From Gemmatimonas sp. (lineage in GTDB: Bacteria > Gemmatimonadota > Gemmatimonadetes > Gemmatimonadales > Gemmatimonadaceae): DNA of 50,392 nucleotides. A program made the position numbers and the translations under genes. The notes beneath the pieces were generated by a model that was not told the DNA's origin, searched no databases, and saw only the letters and a list, made by a program, of their open reading frames with translations. Below, one piece after another: positions 17,386 to 24,801 of the stretch. How positions within the stretch are numbered: the stretch's first letter is position 1; every line of letters begins with the position of its first letter. Location: positions 1-50,392 of the forward strand of contig PNKL01000018.1 of the NCBI GenBank assembly GCA_013822425.1, in the 5' to 3' direction.

Positions 17386-19695
17386 TCATCTTGCCATCGA
17401 GGGCGGCGTCTCCTTGTTCCAGACGAAGCGCTTCAGGAACCGGTCGGTGCGCTCCCACGTGTCGACCCAGTTCTTGTGGAGCATGGACTCGTGCAGGTCG
17501 TCGGGGACGATGATCATCTCGTGATAGATGTCGCGCGCCCGCAGCAGCTGCACGAGCCCCACGGTCTGCGCGAAGTCCACGTTGCGGTCGTCGTCGCCGT
17601 GCACGAGGAGAACCGGGGACTTCCAGTTGTCGATGGCGCCGACGGCCGACGACTTGAACGACAGCGCCGCCGTGTCCACCGAGCTGCCGTACAGGTGCAC
17701 GCCCGCGTAATCCACGCCCGCAATGAAGAGGTCGCTGTTGCGCGCGAGTGCCTGCGCGGTGAGCAGTCCGCCGTACGACAGCCCCCAGATGCCGATGCGC
17801 GCCGGGTCCACGTCGTCGCGCGTCTGCAGGTACTTGCCGCCGGTCAGGACGTCCTGGTACTCGCTGTTGCCCTGCGCCTGCGCGTTCGGCGCCTGCTGGA
17901 ACGACCGTCCGTAGCCGATGCCGCGCCGGTAATTGATGGACAGCACGACGTACCCCTGCGCCGCGAGCCACTGGTTATAGGCATACGACCAGTGGTAGAA
18001 CTCCATGTAGTGGTAGCCAGGGAGCATCTGCCGCATCGGGCCGCCGTGCACGAAGACCACCGCGGGACGCTTCTCGCCCGGATTGAGGTCCTTCGGCAGG
18101 AAGAGCTGGTTGCTGATGGCCAGGCCGTCGGGGGCCTTGGTCCACACGATCTGCGGCTTCACGTGCGCGTCGCGCGGAAACTCCTTGCCGAGCACCGGGA
18201 AAATCGTCTTCGCCTTGTCGGTGCCGGCGACGACGATGCCCACCGAGGCCGGTGTGTTCCAGTCGAAGTAGAGCACGGCCAGCGCCTTTCCCGACGCGAG
18301 ATGCACCGGGGAGGTCTCGATCCCTTCGCCCGTCGTGACCTGCTGCGGCGTGCCGCCGCTCACCGGCACCGACCAGATGTGCCGGCGCTCGATGTCCTCG
18401 GCGTTGGTCGCGTAGTACAGCGTCTTGCGGTCCGCCGAGAGTTTGGCCGACCCCGCTCCCTCGATGAGGCCGTCGGTCGTGGTGAGAAGCACCGGCTCCT
18501 GTGCCGGGTTCGCAAGGTTGATGGAGAACCAGCGGTCCCACTCGTCGTTCGGCACGGTGGCCGGGAAGACCACATACCCCGCCGCGTAGCGCATGCCGTT
18601 CAGCGTCGTGAACGTCCGATCGCCCGGCTGGTTGTGCCAGACCTCGCGGGCGATGCGCGTCGAGACGTCGGCCACCATCAGCGACAGGGAGTAGCCGCCG
18701 GCAAACCGCGCCTGGAAGAAGCCGGGGCGCGAGACCGCCTCCGGGTTTGCCGCCGCCGCGCCGCGTCCGCCACCACCGCCGCCACCGAATCCGAAGCCAC
18801 CGCCACACGGCGGACCGAACCCGCCGTTGCGCAGGCGCTGCAGCGCCTGCGTGATGCTGACAGGCGTGCCAGCCGACTGGCCGACACCGGCACCGTCCTG
18901 GTTCTGCAGGCCGAACGGCGTTCCCGGGCGCCGCGTGAAGACGATCTGCTTCGAGTCGTCGGTCCAGACCGGATTCCCATCGCAGTCCACGCTGGGATCG
19001 AGGTACGCGAGCGTCCGGCTCTTCACGTCGTAGACGGCGATGAACGCATGATTCTCGCGGTCGCTCACGAACGAGATCTTTCTGCCATCGGGCGACCACT
19101 GCGGATTGCTCTGTCGTCCCCAGGCCGTGATGAACGGCTTCTCGCCGCGGTCCATGGCGGTCGCCGGATTCACCGGAGCGACCGGAGCGCGGTAGATCTG
19201 CCCGTCCTTCACGTAGAGCACGGCCTTGCCATCAGGCGAGAGCACCGGTGACCCGCCGACGGCCACCTTCCACGGCGCGCGGCCCCCGGTGGTCCGCACG
19301 GCCCAGATGGCCCGTTCGGGTCCGTTGGGATCATGCGACGGGTTCGCCACCCAGCCACGCGCGTTGGGCGCGGACCCGCGCACGAAGACGGCGATCGATC
19401 CGTCGTCCGACAACGAGATGTCCCCGATCTCGAGGCCGTTGTCTTCCGTGTACCGGGTGAGGTTCACCGGCTTCCACGAGGGCGCGGCGGCCGTGTAGAC
19501 GTTGCGCATCCCCCGCTCGTAGGTCTTCCATGCCACCCGGTCGGTCTTCGCGGCGGCGGTGAGCGTGAGGGGAGACGCGACATTGAAGTACGGTTCGAAC
19601 TTCGTGTTCGTCAGCAGGTCGGTGCGCTGGGCGGCCAGCGGAGACGCGGCCAAGCCGGCGGAGACGGCAATCAGGAAACGGCGAAAGCGCGACAT
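17386..19695 (-). CDS. Secreted S9-family prolyl oligopeptidase-like peptidase
   Basis: Secreted serine peptidase of 769 residues, probably periplasmic or exported, degrading oligopeptides. Signal peptide about 1-22 (RRFLIAVSAGLAASPLAA). Residues about 50-440 form a TolB/beta-propeller-like domain with repeated WSPDGRKISF-type blades; it holds a Gly-rich insertion (GGFGFGGGGGGGRG, about 305-318). The C-terminal alpha/beta-hydrolase carries Ser640 in GLSYGG, Asp703 in HGDDDRNV and His735 in DDLHES, a complete triad. AGAGGA precedes the ATG. Downstream is a truncated pseudogene whose sequence starts within 3 nt of this stop, suggesting a deletion joined the two; the final residues ETPPSMAR could have been altered by it. 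Confidence 0.95.
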   Translation of the reverse strand: MSRFRRFLIAVSAGLAASPLAAQRTDLLTNTKFEPYFNVASPLTLTAAAKTDRVAWKTYERGMRNVYTAAAPSWKPVNLTRYTEDNGLEIGDISLSDDGSIAVFVRGSAPNARGWVANPSHDPNGPERAIWAVRTTGGRAPWKVAVGGSPVLSPDGKAVLYVKDGQIYRAPVAPVNPATAMDRGEKPFITAWGRQSNPQWSPDGRKISFVSDRENHAFIAVYDVKSRTLAYLDPSVDCDGNPVWTDDSKQIVFTRRPGTPFGLQNQDGAGVGQSAGTPVSITQALQRLRNGGFGPPCGGGFGFGGGGGGGRGAAAANPEAVSRPGFFQARFAGGYSLSLMVADVSTRIAREVWHNQPGDRTFTTLNGMRYAAGYVVFPATVPNDEWDRWFSINLANPAQEPVLLTTTDGLIEGAGSAKLSADRKTLYYATNAEDIERRHIWSVPVSGGTPQQVTTGEGIETSPVHLASGKALAVLYFDWNTPASVGIVVAGTDKAKTIFPVLGKEFPRDAHVKPQIVWTKAPDGLAISNQLFLPKDLNPGEKRPAVVFVHGGPMRQMLPGYHYMEFYHWSYAYNQWLAAQGYVVLSINYRRGIGYGRSFQQAPNAQAQGNSEYQDVLTGGKYLQTRDDVDPARIGIWGLSYGGLLTAQALARNSDLFIAGVDYAGVHLYGSSVDTAALSFKSSAVGAIDNWKSPVLLVHGDDDRNVDFAQTVGLVQLLRARDIYHEMIIVPDDLHESMLHKNWVDTWERTDRFLKRFVWNKETPPSMAR

Positions 19696-19712
19696 GCGTC
19701 CTCTCGAGCGAG

Positions 19713-19740
19713 CGGTGGTCGGTGGTCGGTGGACGACGGA
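19713..19740. repeat. Short heptamer repeat in the S9 peptidase leader
   Basis: CGGTGGT, CGGTGGT, CGGTGGA and CGACGGA follow each other on 7-bp spacing, 18 nt upstream of the peptidase start. A weak array, but with the same 7-bp period as the two arrays in the ribosomal region. Confidence 0.6.
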
Positions 19741-19820
19741 CCCGGATGCCAGAATGTACGAAGCCCGGGGCCGGCTCGTTGGCGCGGACCCGGGTTCGCG
19801 TCGCAGCGAATCTCGGCGGG

Positions 19821-20750
19821 TTACGACCGTTTCGTCGCCGCCTGCAGCGCCAGGCGCACCGCGCCGCGCGCCGGGACCACCGGCTCGGTCCGCACCTCGG
19901 CGCCGGGCACCGCGCTCTTGAGTCGCAGCTCCACGAGCTTCCGCAGGAACGAGCCGCGCTCCATGAGGCCGCCGGCCAGCGCCACCGGAATTGACGCACG
20001 CTCGTCGGCGAAGAGCTGGCGCGCCAGCGCCCGGACGTGCGTCACCAGTTCCTCGGCGGCCAGCGCCAGCAGCGAGTTCGCCCGCAGGTCGCCCGTGGCG
20101 GCCACCGTGATGACCGTGCTCGCGATCTTCGCCAGCGCCGCGGGATCGGCGTGCGCCGCCCACACCACCAGGCCGTCGCTGCTCTCGAGCTCGAGAGCGG
20201 TGAGCACCGCGGGCAGGAGCGTGGTCTCGGGCTCGCGACCGTCGGCGGCGGCGGCCACGATGCTCAGCGCCTTGCGACCGATCCAGGCACCACTCCCCTC
20301 GTCGCCGATGTTGAGTCCCCATCCACCGCAGCGCCCGAATGCGCCCGTGTGGGAGCGCCCGAAGCACGACGAGCCCGTGCCGCTCACCAGCAGGATGCCT
20401 GGGCCGTCGCCGAACGCGTCCACCAACGCGACGGTGGCGTCGGGCTCCACGAGCACGTGGTCCGCCACCTCAAGACGCACGAGCGCCTCCCGCACCGCCT
20501 GCCGCTCGGGCTCGCGGCCAGCGCCGGCGAGCCCCGCGCAGAGCACCCGCGGCACCTCGCCTGACCGGTCACACGACGCCAGCGCCTCCTTCACGGTCTG
20601 CGCAATCACCTCGGCGGCGTGCGTCGTCTGCCCGGGGCGCGCCGCGCTGCCGCCGCCCGTGGCCGTCGCCACTTCGCGGCCCTGCTCGTCCGCCACGACG
20701 ACCTTGGTCTTGGTGCCGCCGCCATCCACGCCAACGATGAGAAAACTCAT
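19821..20750 (-). CDS. BadF/BadG-type ATPase domain sugar kinase, likely N-acetylglucosamine kinase
   Basis: ASKHA-fold kinase of 309 residues, expected to phosphorylate N-acetylglucosamine at O6 in the cytoplasm. The phosphate-1 loop GVDGGGTKTKVVV (about 7-19) is diagnostic; VSGTGSSCFG (about 122-131) is the phosphate-2 region, GGWGLNIGDEGSGAWIGRKAL a conserved substrate/ADP loop, and ALAGGLMERG the adenosine region. The family includes eukaryotic NAGK and bacterial MurK/GspK. Position next to a sodium:sugar symporter, a NagB-like deaminase and a GH3 hexosaminidase supports GlcNAc (or GlcNAc/MurNAc) as substrate. It lies 64 nt after the symporter, with a strong inverted repeat between, and no clear ribosome binding site. 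Confidence 0.88.
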   Translation of the reverse strand: MSFLIVGVDGGGTKTKVVVADEQGREVATATGGGSAARPGQTTHAAEVIAQTVKEALASCDRSGEVPRVLCAGLAGAGREPERQAVREALVRLEVADHVLVEPDATVALVDAFGDGPGILLVSGTGSSCFGRSHTGAFGRCGGWGLNIGDEGSGAWIGRKALSIVAAAADGREPETTLLPAVLTALELESSDGLVVWAAHADPAALAKIASTVITVAATGDLRANSLLALAAEELVTHVRALARQLFADERASIPVALAGGLMERGSFLRKLVELRLKSAVPGAEVRTEPVVPARGAVRLALQAATKRS

Positions 20751-20767
20751 GGGGGTCGAAAAAGGGA

Positions 20768-20823
20768 GCCGCGTGACGCGGCGGTTCAGGAGAGGCGCGC
20801 CGCGTCGCGCCGCGTCACGCGGC
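20768..20823. terminator. Inverted repeat between symporter and kinase genes
   Basis: GCCGCGTGACGCGGC (20768-20782) and its exact reverse complement GCCGCGTCACGCGGC (20809-20823) are separated by 26 nt. Each arm is also nearly self-palindromic (7 bp around one centre base). The right arm covers the symporter stop codon. No T tract follows, so it is more likely an mRNA processing or stability structure within the operon than a true terminator. Confidence 0.55.
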
Positions 20824-22326
20824 GTCAGGCGACCGGCGCACGTGCGAGCTGATGAACCCGGAGCCCACGGTGATCGTGGTGCCGATCAGCACGTACCACG
20901 GCCAGGCAATGTTCGCGAGCGGCCCGAGCGTGCTGGCCAGCCACGGATACGCCGCCGACAGCTGCTTGGCGAAGACGACGAACGCCATGACGGCGATGCC
21001 AATGGACATGCCGACGATCGCGTCGCGCTGCACCGCGCGCTTCACGAAGATCCCGAGGAAGAACCCGCCGAGCAGCGCGCCCTGCGTGAACGAGGCGATC
21101 GAGAGGGCGATCTCCACGACCGGCGTCCGACCTTCGGGGAAGAGCAGGGCGCCGAACGTCAGCACCACGCCCCATGCGAGCGCGAACCACCGGCCGGCAC
21201 GGAACGTCGCCGCCTCGTTGGGCGCCTTCCTGAAGAGCGGCACGTAGATGTCGTGCGTCGTCGTGGCGGCCAGCGAGTTGATGGCGCCCGAGTGCGTGCT
21301 CATCGTCGCCGCCAGGATCGACGCCACGAGCAGGCCAATCAACCCGTTCGGCATCTTCTCGAAGATGAAGGTCGGGAAGATCTGGTCGGGCGAGTTGAAC
21401 GTCGTCCCCTGATAGTACGACCAGAGGCCGATGCCCACCGTCAGGAAGAGCGTCATCAGCGCGAGCACCGCGATGCCGCTGCCGATGATCGCCTTCTGCG
21501 CGTCCTTGAGCGACCGCGCCGACAGCATGCGCTGCACGATGGTCTGGTCGGCGCCGTGCGAGGCCATGGTCAGCACCGCGCCGCCGATGATGCCGGCGAA
21601 GGCGGTGAAAGGCCGGTCGAAGCCGGTGTAGAAGTCGAAGACGCGCAGCTTGTCCTGTGCGCCGGCGTCGGCGAGAATCTGCGTCCATCCGCCGCTGACG
21701 GCCTGCCCCACGAGATACGCGGCGCTGAGGCCGCCGGTGGCGTACACGCCCGCCTGCAGCAACTCGGTCCAGACAACGGCCCGCATGCCGCCCTTGTACG
21801 TGTAGATGATCGTGAGCACGCCGAGGATGACGATGGCCGCCGGCATCACCAGCTCCCGCGGCAGCGACGGCCCGATGACGATCGCGATGGGGATCGCCGA
21901 CGCGAAGACGCGCACCGAGTCGGCCATGCCGCGCGTCACCATGAACACCACCGACGTGAACCGGCGGGTCGCCATGCCGAACCGCGTCTCGAGCAGCTCG
22001 TACGCCGTCACGAGGTCGCCCTCGAAGTAGCGCGGCAGCAGCACGTACGCCACCACGACGCGGCCGAGGACATAGCCCAGGCAGACCTGCAGGAAGCCGA
22101 AGTTGCCGATCACGGCGAGGCCAGGCACCGAGATGAACGTCAGGGCACTCGTCTCGGCGGCGACGATGGAGAACATCACCGCCCACCACGGAATGTTGCG
22201 CCCGGCGACGAAGTAGTCCTTGGAGTTCTTCTGGTCCCGTCCCAGCCATACGCCCAGCACCGTCGTGCCGGCGAGGTAGACGAGGAGGACCAGGAGGTCG
22301 AGCCATCCGAAGCGGGTACCGCTCAC
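20815..22326 (-). CDS. Sodium:solute symporter (SSS family), probable amino-sugar uptake
   Basis: Inner-membrane Na+-coupled transporter of 503 residues with about 13-14 helices. It has the LeuT-like SSS opening GWLDLLVLLVYLAGTTVLGV, the early motif SKDYFVAGRNIPWWAVMFS and ETSALTFISVPG (TM2 region), and ASHGADQTIVQRMLSARS, a conserved signature of this family. SGAINSLAATTTHDIY contains conserved serines of the sodium site. Sugar and sialic acid SSS transporters share these motifs. GTG start. Between a NagB-like gene (22 nt upstream) and a GlcNAc-type kinase, so GlcNAc or an anhydro-muropeptide sugar is the likely cargo by context only. Confidence 0.92.
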   Translation of the reverse strand: MSGTRFGWLDLLVLLVYLAGTTVLGVWLGRDQKNSKDYFVAGRNIPWWAVMFSIVAAETSALTFISVPGLAVIGNFGFLQVCLGYVLGRVVVAYVLLPRYFEGDLVTAYELLETRFGMATRRFTSVVFMVTRGMADSVRVFASAIPIAIVIGPSLPRELVMPAAIVILGVLTIIYTYKGGMRAVVWTELLQAGVYATGGLSAAYLVGQAVSGGWTQILADAGAQDKLRVFDFYTGFDRPFTAFAGIIGGAVLTMASHGADQTIVQRMLSARSLKDAQKAIIGSGIAVLALMTLFLTVGIGLWSYYQGTTFNSPDQIFPTFIFEKMPNGLIGLLVASILAATMSTHSGAINSLAATTTHDIYVPLFRKAPNEAATFRAGRWFALAWGVVLTFGALLFPEGRTPVVEIALSIASFTQGALLGGFFLGIFVKRAVQRDAIVGMSIGIAVMAFVVFAKQLSAAYPWLASTLGPLANIAWPWYVLIGTTITVGSGFISSHVRRSPDAA

Positions 22327-22347
22327 TGGACACCCCGCGCTGCGCCG

Positions 22348-24336
22348 CTAGTCCACGACATACGCCTCCATGGCGAAGTACTCGGCGAGGCCGAGCTGGT
22401 CGAGAATGCCTGCGGTCTCCTTGTTGCGCTGCTCGACGCGCTGCCAGAACTCGCGCTCGTCCTGCCCCGGGAAGGGCATGGAGTCCTTCTGGCTCTGGTG
22501 CTTGAAGATCGCCTGGATCTTGAAGCGCAGTTCCTCCTGCGACATCGGCACGAGCCACGTGGCCTCGGTGATCGGCCACTCCTGCCAGGCGCCGCGGTAG
22601 AGCCAGACCTCGGGCGCCTGCGCTGGCGTGTCCTCGCCAGCGCGGCGCGCCTCCACGGGCCGCGGCCCACGCGGCCGGTTCGGCCACAACTCGTCAATCG
22701 CCGCGTCGATCGCTTCCTTGCACATCCGGTGCGTGCCGTGCGGGTCCGACAGGTCGCCGGCGACGAAGATGTAGTCCGGCTTCGCTTCCGCGAGCAGCGC
22801 GCGCACGATCGCCACGTCGGCCGGGCCGATGGGGTCCTTCTTCACCTTGCCCGTCTGGTAGAACGGCAGGTTGAGGAAGCGGCCGTTGGCGCCCGTCAGG
22901 CCCACGGTCTCAAGGCCGCTGATCGCCTCGGCCTCGCGAATGATGCGCTTGATGTCCGCCACCTCGGGGATGTCCACGTCGCCCGGCTGCTTCGACTGCA
23001 GGAACGCATCCACCTTGGCCACGAAGGCCGGCACCTGCGCGTCGCCCAGGCCGTGGCCGGTTTGCATGCGATGGAGGAAGTCCACATGCCGCCGCACGTC
23101 GTGGTCGAAGACGGCGATATTGCCGCTCGTCATGTACGCCACGATGATCTGGTTGCCGTTCTCCGTCAGCTTGCGGAGGATGCCGCCCATCGAGATGACG
23201 TCGTCGTCGGGGTGCGGCGAGAAGCAGACGACCTTCTTGCCGTGCGGGAGCTTGCTCTTGCCGCGGATCTTGGCGCCGAGGAGGTTGAACACGAGTCCGT
23301 TGACGGCGCCGGGGCTGCCGTGGCGGGCCACGAGCGACGACAGCTGGTGCTCGGCATAGTCGCCCTGCGTCAGCTTGAGGATGGCCCGCCCCACCTTGCG
23401 CGAGAGCCACGTCACCGCGTCGAGCGTGCGCCGCTCCGTCCACTCCACCTCGTCGAGCAGCCACGGCGTCGCCACGCGCGTGAGCTCGACGGCGGCGGCG
23501 GCGTCCACGAAGAACGTCGTGGCCGGGTGGCGTTGCAGGAACGTGGCGGCCACCTCGAGGGCCACCGGCCCCTCGACGGCGCGGCGCACGATGCGCGCCT
23601 TGTGCTCGCCGGTGGCCAGGATGACGATCTCGCGGGCGTCGAGGATGGTCGCCACGCCCATCGTGACCGCCTCGCGCGGCACGAATTCCTCGCCGAAGAA
23701 GTCGGCGGCGGCGTCGCGGCGTGTCACCGTGTCGAGGTGCACGAGGCGCGTGCGGCTCGTCTCGCCCGACCCGGGTTCGTTGAAGCCGATGTGCCCGGTC
23801 TTGCCGATGCCGAGAATCTGGATGTCGACGCCGCCCTGGTCGCGGATCGCCTGCTCGTACGCGGCGCACCACGAATCGAGTTTCTCGCGCGGCACCGTCC
23901 CGTCGGGGATGTGCACGTTCGCCGGGTCCACGTCCACCTGCGAGAACAGGTTCTCCCACATGAAGCGGTGGTACGAGTGGATGTTGTCGGGCGCCATCGG
24001 GTAGTACTCGTCCAGGTTGAACGAGACGACCCGCTTGAAACTCAGCCCCTCCTCGCGGTGCATCCGGATGAGCTCGCGGTACACGCCGATGGGCGTCGAG
24101 CCGGTGGCGAGGCCGAGGACCGTGGCGCGGCCCTCGGCCTCGCGCGAACGAATGATGCCGGCGATGCGCTGTGCCACCTCAACCGCGACCGCCTGGTGGT
24201 CGTCGAGGACGACCGTGGGAATGCGCTCGAGCGCGGTAAGGGCGCCGGAGACGTGCGAAGGCCCGCGCTGCGCCGCCGGGGCGGTATCGCGGGCCTTCGA
24301 AGCGTCTGCGGCGTCGTGGCGAAGGCCAGACGTCAT
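22348..24336 (-). CDS. NagB-like glucosamine-6-phosphate deaminase fused to a PIG-L/LmbE deacetylase
   Basis: Bifunctional-looking cytoplasmic protein of 662 residues. The N-terminal half (about 40-310) is NagB-like, the enzyme converting GlcN-6-P to Fru-6-P and ammonia: Asp109 in FNLDEY, and the active-site loop GKTGHIGFNEP with His182 and Glu187. In E. coli NagB this loop is GNDGHIAFNEP; the aspartate of the Asp141-His143-Glu148 triad is Thr180 here. The C-terminal half (about 365-640) is a PIG-L/LmbE zinc deacetylase with CFSPHPDDDV (374-379 metal motif) and SDPHGTH. Such fusions occur in Bacteroidota. A natural reading is deacetylation of GlcNAc-6-P by one domain and deamination by the other, replacing NagA, which is not in this window. 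It lies 16 nt after the Fe-S carrier gene. Confidence 0.9.
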   Translation of the reverse strand: MTSGLRHDAADASKARDTAPAAQRGPSHVSGALTALERIPTVVLDDHQAVAVEVAQRIAGIIRSREAEGRATVLGLATGSTPIGVYRELIRMHREEGLSFKRVVSFNLDEYYPMAPDNIHSYHRFMWENLFSQVDVDPANVHIPDGTVPREKLDSWCAAYEQAIRDQGGVDIQILGIGKTGHIGFNEPGSGETSRTRLVHLDTVTRRDAAADFFGEEFVPREAVTMGVATILDAREIVILATGEHKARIVRRAVEGPVALEVAATFLQRHPATTFFVDAAAAVELTRVATPWLLDEVEWTERRTLDAVTWLSRKVGRAILKLTQGDYAEHQLSSLVARHGSPGAVNGLVFNLLGAKIRGKSKLPHGKKVVCFSPHPDDDVISMGGILRKLTENGNQIIVAYMTSGNIAVFDHDVRRHVDFLHRMQTGHGLGDAQVPAFVAKVDAFLQSKQPGDVDIPEVADIKRIIREAEAISGLETVGLTGANGRFLNLPFYQTGKVKKDPIGPADVAIVRALLAEAKPDYIFVAGDLSDPHGTHRMCKEAIDAAIDELWPNRPRGPRPVEARRAGEDTPAQAPEVWLYRGAWQEWPITEATWLVPMSQEELRFKIQAIFKHQSQKDSMPFPGQDEREFWQRVEQRNKETAGILDQLGLAEYFAMEAYVVD

Positions 24337-24352
24337 CGCACGGGACTCGTGT

Positions 24353-24709
24353 CTATGCCGAGAATGAACTGCCGCATCCGCAACCGCCGGACGCGTTCGG
24401 ATTCTTGAAGGTGAAGCCCGACCCCTGCATGGACGTCACGTAGTCGATCGCGACGCCGTTCAGGTACTGCATCGAGAACGGATCGACGAAGACGCGGTAG
24501 CCGTCCTGCACGAGGATCGTGTCGTCCTCGGCCGCCTGATCCTCGATCAGGAGGCTGTACTTGAACCCCGAGCAACCACCGGGCTGGACGCTCACGCGCA
24601 GGCCGCCCACATCGGGCGACACGCCTTCGGCGGCCATGAACTTCTTGACCTCGGTCGTGGCGTTGGCGGAGATCGTCAGGGCGATTTCGGGAGTATTTGT
24701 GGTGCTCAT
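24353..24709 (-). CDS. HesB/IscA-family iron-sulfur cluster insertion protein
   Basis: A-type Fe-S carrier of 118 residues that delivers clusters to apo-enzymes. It has the three conserved cysteines: one in SVQPGGCSGFKYSL and two in the C-terminal GGCGCGSSFSA. The fold elements ITISANATTEVKKFMAAEG and YRVFVDPFSMQYLNGVAIDYV match ErpA/IscA. A GGAG ribosome site precedes the ATG and a strong promoter lies 50 nt upstream. Its place as first gene before nagB-pigL looks fortuitous, since no recognised Fe-S enzyme is in the operon. ErpA versus IscA cannot be separated with confidence. Confidence 0.95.
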   Translation of the reverse strand: MSTTNTPEIALTISANATTEVKKFMAAEGVSPDVGGLRVSVQPGGCSGFKYSLLIEDQAAEDDTILVQDGYRVFVDPFSMQYLNGVAIDYVTSMQGSGFTFKNPNASGGCGCGSSFSA

Positions 24710-24759
24710 GCGAGACTCCGGGTGTGGGGGGCGGCAGGCCGCCATCTCGTAACATAGGA

Positions 24760-24788
24760 AATATACTGCGACCGGCGGGGCGGTTCAA
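24760..24788 (-). promoter_or_regulatory. Strong candidate sigma-70 promoter for the hesB operon
   Basis: On the minus strand, TTGAAC (24788-24783) and TATATT (24765-24760) are separated by exactly 17 bp, about 50 nt before the hesB ATG. Close to consensus and AT-rich against a GC-rich background. It probably drives hesB, nagB-pigL, the symporter and the kinase. Confidence 0.75.
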
Positions 24789-24801
24789 CGGCTGGGGCCT
24801 A

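Noticed and set aside
19333-24408. An uninterrupted rightward open frame of 1691 codons antisense to five real genes
   Set aside because: Its text is Arg/His/Asp-rich shadow sequence without any domain, lies exactly opposite genes with strong motifs and is expected in high-GC DNA where stops are rare.
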